The translations under genes and the position numbers were made by a program. 7,117 nt of DNA from NCBI GenBank assembly GCA_002315825.1, contig DCIC01000127.1, positions 20,505 to 27,621 on the forward strand, given 5' to 3'. Shown here piece after piece: positions 1 to 6,479 of the stretch; the first letter of the stretch is position 1; each line of letters begins with the position of its first letter. The DNA is from Bacteroidales bacterium UBA1736. Lineage in GTDB: Bacteria > Bacteroidota > Bacteroidia > Bacteroidales > UBA932. Below the pieces are notes generated by a model. It saw only the letters and a program-made list of their open reading frames with translations. It ran no database searches and was not told where the DNA came from.

Positions 1-120
1 GTTGGACAGGGCTATGGGGATGAGTATGAGATTGTCTTGAAGTATTTTGTTGAGAATCTGGGCGGTGTGGTCCCGTCTCAATATGCCCAGCCTCAGGGTA
101 GAATCGTTTATGTTAATTAA
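1..120 (+). CDS. C-terminal fragment of an unidentified protein (5' truncated)
   Basis: Reading frame 1 is open from the first base to a TAA stop at 118-120, giving the last 39 residues of a protein that begins outside the window. The other two plus-strand frames meet stops within the first 40 bases, so this is the only plausible continuation. The tail has a helix-like acidic/aromatic stretch (YGDEYEIVLKYFVENLG) and ends PQGRIVYVN. I do not recognise the family. Its stop lies 10 bp before the mutarotase start, so the two are probably co-transcribed, which would fit an enzyme or transporter of deoxysugar use. That role is inferred from context only. Confidence 0.6.
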   Translation, partial: VGQGYGDEYEIVLKYFVENLGGVVPSQYAQPQGRIVYVN

Positions 121-130
121 CGAGTGGTGT

Positions 131-466
131 ATGAAAAGGTATTGTCAAACTCTTCAGCTTCGCGATGATCCGGAAATGATTGCGAAGTATTGTGAAATCC
201 ACGCGCACGTGTGGCCTGAGATTATGGAGGGACAGAAGGCAGTGGGTATTCTGGATATGCAGATTTATCGCAGGGGAACCAGTGTCTTTATGATCTGCGA
301 TACTGTGGATGATTTTGATTGGAAGAGGGATATGGATCGTCTCTCTCAAATGCCCCGTCAGGCTGAGTGGGAGGCCTATGTGGCTGAGGCTCAAGGCGCC
401 AATCCGGCAGCCAAGAGCACTGACAAGTGGCTTCTGATGGAGAAGATCTTTGAGCTTGAAAAGTAG
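131..466 (+). CDS. L-rhamnose/L-fucose mutarotase family protein (RhaM-like, DUF718)
   Basis: Predicted cytoplasmic enzyme of 111 residues that interconverts the alpha and beta anomers of a 6-deoxysugar, feeding rhamnose or fucose catabolism. The length is close to E. coli RhaM (about 104 aa). Family features are visible: the Y20-x3-H24 pair just before VWPEI (27-31), matching the Tyr/His pair of the RhaM active site; the DMQIYRR strand at 42-48; the DDFDW segment; and ANPAAKS followed by an EKIFEL tail. The frame is open upstream to an ATG at 47, but the ATG at 131 gives the normal family N-terminus (MKRYCQTL) and avoids overlap with the preceding gene, so I chose 131. At the position where I recall E. 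coli RhaM having Tyr41, this protein has Met43, so the substrate may be fucose rather than rhamnose. The family call is secure; the substrate is not. Confidence 0.88.
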   Translation: MKRYCQTLQLRDDPEMIAKYCEIHAHVWPEIMEGQKAVGILDMQIYRRGTSVFMICDTVDDFDWKRDMDRLSQMPRQAEWEAYVAEAQGANPAAKSTDKWLLMEKIFELEK

Positions 467-471
467 CAGTT

Positions 472-1014
472 CTATTCGATGGGGAGCATTATTCCGCACT
501 GGTAGTCGGGACTGTTGATGTCTCCGGCGCCGTACCATTCGATGCATTGGCCGTCTGAGGCTATTTGGAATTCGGGGTGCTGGGGCAGCCATTCTTGTTC
601 GAATACTCGGTATTGATCGGCGTAGGCTTTCATCCCTCCTACGAAATAGACTTTCAGCCATTTTCCATCTTTTACGGGGAAGACTTTCATCCCTTCCGGT
701 ACGTCTCCTCCTTTGTACTGACCTCCGATTACGTAGGTGAAACTGCCTTCTTTTCCTGCGAAATCATTTGTGCAGGTGATGCAGTTGTGACCCGGGACGT
801 TGCAGGTGCAGTATCCGAATTCTCCGATGTTGTTGTCGGCGGCGGCCTTTTGGAATGCGTCCGGAGCCTTTCTCTCTATGTATATTGGCTTTACTATACG
901 TTCGACGTATTCGCCCCAGAAACGTGGGCATATCCTCTGCCCTTCTCCGTAGGGGATTTCTTTATACATTCCTATTATCTGGACGTCCTGGAGTGTTATG
1001 ATTTCGTGTTCCAT
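472..1014 (-). CDS. GyrI-like / AraC-type effector-binding domain protein
   Basis: A 180-residue stand-alone protein resembling the GyrI-like small-molecule-binding fold (also called the AraC effector-binding or SOUL-like family). Supporting features are: the opening strand with VQIIGMYKEIPYGEG (11-25), followed by a helix with FWGEYVERI; the central GSFTYVIGGQYKGGDVPEGM region (90-109), typical of the strand-loop before the second half; a second repeat of GKWLKVYFVGGM (117-128); QYRVFEQEWLPQH (134-146); and the closing acidic CIEWYG...MLPIE strand. There is no DNA-binding domain, so it is more likely a ligand sink, multidrug-binding protein or anti-toxin-like protein than a regulator. An unusual cysteine cluster lies at C69, C71, C78 and C81, with further Cys at 29, 157 and 173. 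The gene follows dtd after 141 bp and converges with the mutarotase, 5 bp between stops. The ligand is unknown. Confidence 0.75.
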   Translation of the reverse strand: MEHEIITLQDVQIIGMYKEIPYGEGQRICPRFWGEYVERIVKPIYIERKAPDAFQKAAADNNIGEFGYCTCNVPGHNCITCTNDFAGKEGSFTYVIGGQYKGGDVPEGMKVFPVKDGKWLKVYFVGGMKAYADQYRVFEQEWLPQHPEFQIASDGQCIEWYGAGDINSPDYQCGIMLPIE

Positions 1015-1155
1015 AATGCTGTGGTGGCTGATTGGTTGTGGATTTGTTTGTTATTTGTGATTTGGCTGATTGGCAGTGATTCGTGAATTTGTTGGTGGTG
1101 CTTTGACCTTGTTGTTTGCAGGATGTTTGCTGGTTCTTGGGTGGCATTTCTGCTG
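1015..1155 (-). other. 141-bp spacer between dtd and the GyrI-like gene, A/C-rich on the transcribed sense strand
   Basis: This is the longest non-coding gap in the window. The plus strand is strikingly G/T-rich, so the RNA leading into the GyrI-like gene would be A/C-rich and probably poorly structured. It holds an exact 11-bp direct repeat (separate entry). I see no CAAAnnTA (the reverse of the Bacteroidota -7 element) and no stem plus T-run that would end the dtd transcript, so readthrough from dtd remains possible. A 61-codon minus-strand frame crossing this gap is low-complexity (N/Q/T/S-rich) and I do not regard it as a gene. Confidence 0.5.
1025..1073. repeat. 11-bp direct repeat upstream of the GyrI-like gene
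   Basis: TGGCTGATTGG occurs exactly at 1025-1035 and again at 1063-1073, 38 bp apart. On the minus strand it reads CCAATCAGCCA, with the nearer copy 10 bases before the ATG of the GyrI-like gene. Sequence after each copy is also loosely similar (a GATT block a few bases on), so this may be a decayed 38-bp tandem duplication. A paired regulator site is the other reading. The G/T-rich background raises the chance of coincidence. Confidence 0.45.
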
Positions 1156-1608
1156 TTATTCCTTGATTCTGGAGTCGATAATGATTGTGACGGGCCCGTC
1201 GTTAATCAGGGAGACTTTCATATCGGCGCCGAATACGCCTCGACCGACTGCCTTGCCGATGGCTGCGGATACTTCTTCGCAGTAGCGTTCGTAGAGGGGT
1301 ACGGCCAATTCGTGACCTGCGGCTCTGATGTAGGAGGGGCGGTTGCCTTTGCGGGTGGATGCCGTGAGGGTGAATTGTGACACTGCGAGGATCTCTCCGC
1401 CGATATCTTTGACACTGAGGTTCATAACACCGTTGTTGTCGTTGAAGATTCTGAGCCCGACTGTCTTTGAGGCCAGCCAGAGCATATCTTCTTCAGTGTC
1501 ACCTTCTTCGACGCCTACAAGTATGAGCAGTCCGGCTCCGATTTGGGAGACGCTTGCTCCTTCAATCTCAACGGAAGCGTTTTGTACTCTTTGAATGACT
1601 AATCGCAT
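1156..1608 (-). CDS. dtd: D-aminoacyl-tRNA deacylase
   Basis: Cytoplasmic proofreading enzyme that hydrolyses D-amino acids (and mischarged glycine) from tRNA, protecting translation. The 150-residue length is normal for the family (about 145-150). The N-terminus MRLVIQRVQNASV is the typical first strand. Both signature motifs are intact: SQFTL at 77-81, which holds the catalytic-pocket Thr80, and NDGPVT at 136-141, carrying the Gly-cisPro pair that selects the D-enantiomer. The KGNRPSYIRAA segment (87-97) between them is also characteristic. The ATG at 1608 gives this canonical N-terminus. The gene begins 32 bp after the stop of the 786-aa lipoprotein, with no recognisable TAnnTTTG promoter in that gap. 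It is either read through from the lipoprotein genes or transcribed from a promoter inside the upstream coding sequence. The local G+C is visibly higher than in the lipoprotein genes. Confidence 0.97.
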   Translation of the reverse strand: MRLVIQRVQNASVEIEGASVSQIGAGLLILVGVEEGDTEEDMLWLASKTVGLRIFNDNNGVMNLSVKDIGGEILAVSQFTLTASTRKGNRPSYIRAAGHELAVPLYERYCEEVSAAIGKAVGRGVFGADMKVSLINDGPVTIIIDSRIKE

Positions 1609-1640
1609 ATCTATTGGCTCTCGTCAGGCTGCGAGGTATC

Positions 1641-4001
1641 TTATTGTATGGCCACTGCCGAGCAGAAGGTTGTTGTGGTGGAACGACCTAATTCCTTGAA
1701 ACGGCCTGTGTTGTCCCCCCATCTTCCAATACAACATTTATAGTAGACTTGATAATAGCGGTCAATTGTATTCTCGTATATATAATAGCCATCACTACCT
1801 ATACCATATACTCCGAAGTGATCACTGCTGCCGGTATAATTGGATCTCCAATAGAAGATTTTATATTTCAAGTCACGACCTCCGTCTCCAGAGCTGAATC
1901 CTGCCGTCCTTTTGGAAATAACTTTAGAATTCATAGAAATATTGCCCCCGACATTAAACCCACAATCATCCCTCAAAAGATACAGGAATGGCCTACCGCT
2001 AAGACCACGATTATATATCTGGTCTATGAACCGGTCAACATCAGTTGTCATCAGTTTGTCAAACTGCACATTGGTTTCCCTCATCATTTTCTCACAAGAA
2101 TTAACTGCTTCATTTTTCTTGTTGTTGTATGGAAATTTATTGTCGCGGTGATCGGCAATCCATTTTTTGAAATCATGCGGTCCCTGAATGTTGCGGTTAT
2201 ATTTTATGGTCTTTATTCCGCTCGTAGAATTGAAGAACAGGACACGGTAGAGAGAATCATTCTTGGTCATAGCGGCCTCAGCTTGTTTGGCATTTTCCAT
2301 ATATTCGTTGAAAGCCTGGGTCTGCAGTTCTATCCTTGCCTTTTTTGTCGCTTCCGGCTCATTCAACAAATCGTGGGTATAAATATTAGTGAACATATAT
2401 GATACACCCATTACCAATACGTCTCTCAGCAATTCGGCCCTCTTTGCGGTCGTTCCCTCGTGCTCCCAAATACACATGCTATTGACATAATCGCTATAAA
2501 TCTGGGGGTAGGTCTGAGGAGTGACGCCTACATAACTCTTGTTGAAACCGTTAATCATACTCATCGTTAAAAGATTAGGCTCCCTGTCCGTGGCACCGCC
2601 GATTTGGTAACTGTTCCAATCCTTAAGAATCTTGGTGATTTCAGCCGTCAACCCAGCAGTGTCGGATTTGTATTTCGTTCTTGCCGTCTGAATGTTGGCA
2701 AGAGTCATTTTCGAAAGTTCCTGGAGCAGCACCAGATTATCCTCTCTGGCAACGATGATTGCCTTGTTGTTCAACATTTTTACCTGTCTGATGACTTGAT
2801 TTAGTTCTTTTGATACCGCATCTACCTTTGCCATCAGTTCATTCAACTGCTTGTTGAGATCCTCCCAGTCTCCGTCCGGTACCTTTACGATATCAATAAT
2901 CGTATTTGTAGCGGAAACAATTACCGATATGGCTGTAAATATTGAAGCGATTGCCACATTGACTTCATTTGAAAGACTGTCTGACACAGCTTTCATACGC
3001 TCCATCGATTCATATCCCTTGGGGTAGATATAGATATTTCCGGTTATCCTGTTTTTCCCTTCATTGTCTGAATAACAATTACCGCAATCAGGGCACTCCC
3101 AATACTCCACGTTGCCAAACAAGACCTCGTCCGGTTCGACCCTGTCGTGATGAATCAATCCGGCAATATTGCACTTCCCAATTTTTCCCTTGTAGTTTTC
3201 GTCTGTCATTTCGAATCCACATTCATTGCAGACAAAACCTTTTCCTGACTTATTAATGCAACTGCCTTCGTAATACTCTTCCGCAAAATTATGAATATGG
3301 ACACCGTCGGCACAAGAAACCAGGCCCTGTTTTACAGACCTGACCGGATATGAAAGTTTTGACTCCACCTTGCCTATTTCCACTAGTGTAGTTTCCGAAG
3401 CGATGTCCGTTTCAACGGATAAAAAAGAGTCTTCTCCTGCGACAGTCAATAAAGGTATGGCGGCAGAGAAGGCCGTTGAAAAGATGCGGAAACTGGTGTT
3501 TTCCAATGTCACATCTCCTTTCATCTTGCCTTGATAATCTTCTTCAACATCAACGTCCAGTGAAGCACCTATCAAGTTTGTACCTTTCAGGTCCACATCA
3601 CCTTTCAGATACAGACTGCCTCCACATCCCTTGAAAATCGGTGCGTCGCTGAGGGCTGATATGCCGCCATTATTACCGAAAATACATAAACTGCCGATAC
3701 CTACATCGATGCTTCCACCATCTTCCAAGGTATAAGTATTTGATTCGAGATTCAGCTGAACATCGATTGCGGTAGCGTCTCCAAAACTGACTCCAGTGCC
3801 GCTGACATCCGAAAGAAGGGTTATGACGGCCGGATCGTCGTTCTCCTTAATAGTTCGAACGGCATTGACGGCATCTTCGAGTGTTTTATAATTGTTGCCA
3901 TTATATGAGAAAGGCTCGGAAAGCACAGGTTTTTCATCTTTCTTGCAAGAAAGAACAGAAAGCGCAATCAGAAATAAATATAGAATAGAGAACTTTTTCA
4001 T
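1641..4001 (-). CDS. Large multidomain surface lipoprotein, copy A (786 aa): beta-repeat, zinc-ribbon-like and coiled-coil domains
   Basis: No characterised family is recognised for the whole protein. A signal peptide ends in VLSC with Cys19 as the lipid anchor. KKDE follows, resembling the K/D/E-rich lipoprotein export signal that places Bacteroidota lipoproteins on the cell surface. Residues 31-230 start with FSYNGNNYKTLEDAVNAV and continue as short beta-strand repeats with Gly/Asn turns, as in parallel beta-helix domains. Residues 235-310 form a ribbon-like module: H235-x-H237, C248, C258-x2-C261, C277, C303-x2-C306. Residues 348-369 are an almost uncharged hydrophobic stretch, followed by heptad-like coiled coil (about 377-440). 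A helical part contains CIWEH at 510-514. The C-terminal part contains GF at 701-702, GDGG at 705-708 and FYWRS ending at 720. The gene lies 26 bp downstream of its paralogue and 32 bp upstream of dtd, in apparent operon order. A toxin, adhesin or binding role is possible; none is demonstrated. Confidence 0.85.
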   Translation of the reverse strand: MKKFSILYLFLIALSVLSCKKDEKPVLSEPFSYNGNNYKTLEDAVNAVRTIKENDDPAVITLLSDVSGTGVSFGDATAIDVQLNLESNTYTLEDGGSIDVGIGSLCIFGNNGGISALSDAPIFKGCGGSLYLKGDVDLKGTNLIGASLDVDVEEDYQGKMKGDVTLENTSFRIFSTAFSAAIPLLTVAGEDSFLSVETDIASETTLVEIGKVESKLSYPVRSVKQGLVSCADGVHIHNFAEEYYEGSCINKSGKGFVCNECGFEMTDENYKGKIGKCNIAGLIHHDRVEPDEVLFGNVEYWECPDCGNCYSDNEGKNRITGNIYIYPKGYESMERMKAVSDSLSNEVNVAIASIFTAISVIVSATNTIIDIVKVPDGDWEDLNKQLNELMAKVDAVSKELNQVIRQVKMLNNKAIIVAREDNLVLLQELSKMTLANIQTARTKYKSDTAGLTAEITKILKDWNSYQIGGATDREPNLLTMSMINGFNKSYVGVTPQTYPQIYSDYVNSMCIWEHEGTTAKRAELLRDVLVMGVSYMFTNIYTHDLLNEPEATKKARIELQTQAFNEYMENAKQAEAAMTKNDSLYRVLFFNSTSGIKTIKYNRNIQGPHDFKKWIADHRDNKFPYNNKKNEAVNSCEKMMRETNVQFDKLMTTDVDRFIDQIYNRGLSGRPFLYLLRDDCGFNVGGNISMNSKVISKRTAGFSSGDGGRDLKYKIFYWRSNYTGSSDHFGVYGIGSDGYYIYENTIDRYYQVYYKCCIGRWGDNTGRFKELGRSTTTTFCSAVAIQ

Positions 4002-4027
4002 AATGATTCAGATGATAATGGTGAGTA

Positions 4028-6346
4028 TTATTCCTGTACGGATCTGATAGTGAAGAAAGAATAACCCCGTTGTACGATGTGATATGTCATATATCCATCC
4101 GAAGTTCTAATATTACCGTCTATTATCTCCACTCTTTTAGTGCGTGGTTTTCCTGTCGGATTGTCAAGACAGGGGGAGATGGCGAACCAATCTTGATTGA
4201 ATGACATAGAATGAGAACGCCAACGGAAGAATCGATAACAGGGATAATGTTCGCCGCCATCAGTGCCAAACCCGCGCTGGTCGTCAAGGACAAATTGCCA
4301 TTTGTCTCGCGACGTCGTAGGAAATCCTCTGAATCCCAAAGACGCCAACAAGTCGTAAATGGAAGATTTATCTTTGTATGTCTGATGTAGCACTTCAATA
4401 GTTGACAAATCCATAAACGTGACGTGTTGATCCTTCAGTCCGCTGGAATATGTCATCAGGCCATTACAGTTATATTCTGACCTTCGGTTGTTGTTTTTCT
4501 TGGGATAATATCGATGAGAATCGCTGCTGTCAAGATATCCCCAGAAGTTGAAGTGGCAGATATCGCGACTGTAGGTCACATTCTTTGGCATATACCTCCT
4601 GTAAAGTTCCCCTCTCTTTTCCATCAAGTCAACATCATCCTGAATGGCTTTGATGTATTTGGTAAAGGCTGTAGAAATGCTTTCCCGGTGTTCATCCTTC
4701 GATACGGAACTGTTATATGACCTGAGCTCGTCATTATATATTTTTGTCAAAACCGCGGACAAACTAATTATGGCTGCATCCTTTAACATAAGGCATTTTC
4801 TGAGGTTATAGCCATCGTGCTCCCAAATGCAGCCCTCCGAGACGATCTCTCCGTACATTTGAGGGAAATTGAGACCCAGAACAAATATGTCATACTGTTG
4901 CATTAGACTGAGTGTGGCATCTGATACGCCATTTTTGCCCCAAACTGCGAGTTGTTCCAGTATCTTCTGATACTTGACAGAATCAGCTTGCTGCTTGCTC
5001 CATTCTTCATTGATGGCTTTAAGGGCAATTTTCAAAGGTCCTGCAAGATTGTCGAGTTCTGAATTTCTGCGCTGAACCCTTTCCTTGTATGTGTGGTTTG
5101 TAAGAAGGGCCAGAATATTCTGAAGTTTGTCGGAAATGACATCCAGCTGCGAAGACATTTTGTTGATTTTTTGTACAGCTTCGAGGTACAACTGAAAATC
5201 ACTTGATTTGATTTTATCTTTTGTAGAGAGCAACTTGGGCACCAGATCACCTATGAATTTTACCACATCAAGTACTTCCACATCTGCATTGACAATGAAT
5301 TCATTCGCCTCTTTCGTTACGTCAATCATCTTTTCCATACTAGTTGGATAAATAACGATATCCTCCGTGATTTCCTTTGTTGCTTCTGCGTCTGAATATG
5401 TACGTCCGCATTGTGGACACCTGTAATACTCGATATTTCCGAATTCGCTGTCGGTCGGCACAACGCCGCGACACAGCACCAATTGAGAAGCATTGCATTT
5501 TCCGTAAATCTTCTCCTCGGGTCTCTCGATCATTGTGAAACCGCACTCTTCGCATACGAATTCATATTCCTCGGAATTAATACAATCGCCCGGAACAATA
5601 TGCTTGCTGAAGTTATGAATATGCAATTTGCTTGCATCGGCTACCGCCATACGGGCTCTATCAATAGCGGTGATTCTGAAATCGTGGTCTGAGACAATCT
5701 TATCCACACTGATTGTGGCATTAGGGGAAGAAGATTTCGATTCTACTGAGAAGGCAGAAGTTTCCCCTTTGACGGTCAGAACTGGAATATTGACACTGCA
5801 ATCAGGTGATACGATACGCATCGAGCCGCCACGCAGGGTGATGTTTCCGCTTATTTGGCCGGAAAAACCTTCTTCAATCATAATGTCAGCAGCGGCATCG
5901 ATTATATTTTCTCCTGTCAGAGTGATATTTCCGTTGAAGTAAATGTGACTGTCTTGATTCCCTTTCAAAGCCGCTGTTGTCCCGGAGGAGAATATACTTC
6001 CGCCTTCTCCGGAAATGTCCAGAATATTGCCGGCCACTTGAATGGATGCGTCGGAATTAAGGTGGTAGATATGTGTCCCCAAATCCAGGAGATAGGAATG
6101 CTGTCCATCACTGGGGAAAACGGCTCCGTCACCGGTTGCATCCTCAATAAGTTGAATAGTGTGACGACAATCCTCCGTATTGCCCGCGGCCGCATTGATT
6201 GCATCCTGAAGTGTGTTGTATGTGTGTCCATCATAAGAGAACGCATAGGGTCTACTGATGGGCTTTTCATCCTGTTTACAGGAAGAAACAACCACTGAGC
6301 CGATCAAGAGCAAAGTCAAAAGCCTTTTGATTTTCATATTTTTCAT
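4028..6346 (-). CDS. Large multidomain surface lipoprotein, copy B (772 aa), paralogue of the downstream gene
   Basis: First gene of the minus-strand series, not recognised as any characterised family. The signal peptide ends VSSC with Cys23 as the lipid anchor, followed by KQDEKP, nearly the same as copy A. An ATG at codon 4 (6337) would put the Cys at position 20, closer to copy A's 19, and may be the true start. The beta-repeat domain spans about 36-235 and opens FSYDGHTYNTLQDAINAA. The ribbon module has H242-x-H244, C255, C265-x2-C268, C284, C292 and C310-x2-C313, then YSDAEATKEITEDIVIYP. A helical/coiled-coil region follows (about 335-460, e.g. INKMSSQLDVISDKLQNIL), then CIWEH at 506-510. 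The C-terminal motif has GFGTDGG at 692-698 and FFRWRS ending at 711. It lacks the long uncharged stretch seen in copy A after the ribbon. Beyond the ribbon the two copies share only scattered motifs, so their effector halves have diverged or been exchanged. Confidence 0.85.
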   Translation of the reverse strand: MKNMKIKRLLTLLLIGSVVVSSCKQDEKPISRPYAFSYDGHTYNTLQDAINAAAGNTEDCRHTIQLIEDATGDGAVFPSDGQHSYLLDLGTHIYHLNSDASIQVAGNILDISGEGGSIFSSGTTAALKGNQDSHIYFNGNITLTGENIIDAAADIMIEEGFSGQISGNITLRGGSMRIVSPDCSVNIPVLTVKGETSAFSVESKSSSPNATISVDKIVSDHDFRITAIDRARMAVADASKLHIHNFSKHIVPGDCINSEEYEFVCEECGFTMIERPEEKIYGKCNASQLVLCRGVVPTDSEFGNIEYYRCPQCGRTYSDAEATKEITEDIVIYPTSMEKMIDVTKEANEFIVNADVEVLDVVKFIGDLVPKLLSTKDKIKSSDFQLYLEAVQKINKMSSQLDVISDKLQNILALLTNHTYKERVQRRNSELDNLAGPLKIALKAINEEWSKQQADSVKYQKILEQLAVWGKNGVSDATLSLMQQYDIFVLGLNFPQMYGEIVSEGCIWEHDGYNLRKCLMLKDAAIISLSAVLTKIYNDELRSYNSSVSKDEHRESISTAFTKYIKAIQDDVDLMEKRGELYRRYMPKNVTYSRDICHFNFWGYLDSSDSHRYYPKKNNNRRSEYNCNGLMTYSSGLKDQHVTFMDLSTIEVLHQTYKDKSSIYDLLASLGFRGFPTTSRDKWQFVLDDQRGFGTDGGEHYPCYRFFRWRSHSMSFNQDWFAISPCLDNPTGKPRTKRVEIIDGNIRTSDGYMTYHIVQRGYSFFTIRSVQE

Positions 6347-6479
6347 AGATGGTTTATATTTCGAGTTTTTGCAAGTTACTAAAAATTGATTGTAAATTGG
6401 TAATCTTGTCTTCGTCTTTTTGTTCTGTTTTTTTTATCTAGCTTAAAGATAATTGCTACCTTTGGAAAAAATAGCTCAT
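6347..6479. promoter_or_regulatory. Divergent intergenic region between lipoprotein B and the Fib_succ_major-type lipoprotein
   Basis: A 133-bp AT-rich region that must hold promoters for both directions. The plus-strand promoter is given separately. For the minus strand the best candidate -7 element is TAACTTG, read on the complement of 6372-6378. It is one T short of TAnnTTTG and has no clear TTTG partner at the expected spacing, so it is weak. An imperfect inverted repeat, CAAGTTAC at 6372-6379 against GTAATCTTG at 6400-6408 (one-base bulge, 20-base loop), overlaps this candidate and could be an operator. Confidence 0.4.
6428..6464 (+). promoter_or_regulatory. Bacteroidota-type promoter for the divergent lipoprotein gene
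   Basis: TACCTTTG at 6457-6464 matches the TAnnTTTG -7 consensus of the Bacteroidota primary sigma factor exactly. The -33 TTTG partner is not exact: the expected position falls at or just after an eight-T run (6428-6435). Initiation a few bases after the box would leave a leader of only about 10 bases before the ATG at 6480. Confidence 0.6.

Noticed and set aside
113..661. 182-codon minus-strand frame opposite the mutarotase
   Set aside because: Arg/His/Leu-rich antisense translation of the well-supported mutarotase, also overlapping the end of the GyrI-like gene.
565..1086. 173-codon plus-strand frame opposite the GyrI-like gene
   Set aside because: It is the antisense shadow of the minus-strand gene, which has a coherent family-like protein; the plus-strand product shows no recognisable motif.
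962..1147. 61-codon minus-strand frame across the spacer and the start of the GyrI-like gene
   Set aside because: Low-complexity N/Q/T/S composition reflecting the A/C-rich strand, with overlap in a different frame of a well-supported gene.
1609..1640. Short CTCG/CGAG complementarity between copy A and dtd as a possible terminator
   Set aside because: A four-base stem without a T-run is too weak to support a terminator.
3938..3953. Perfect 16-bp palindrome CTTTCTTGCAAGAAAG
   Set aside because: It lies over the lipobox codons (Ser-Cys-Lys-Lys) of copy A and is explained by coding constraint; it is inside the gene and far from a promoter.
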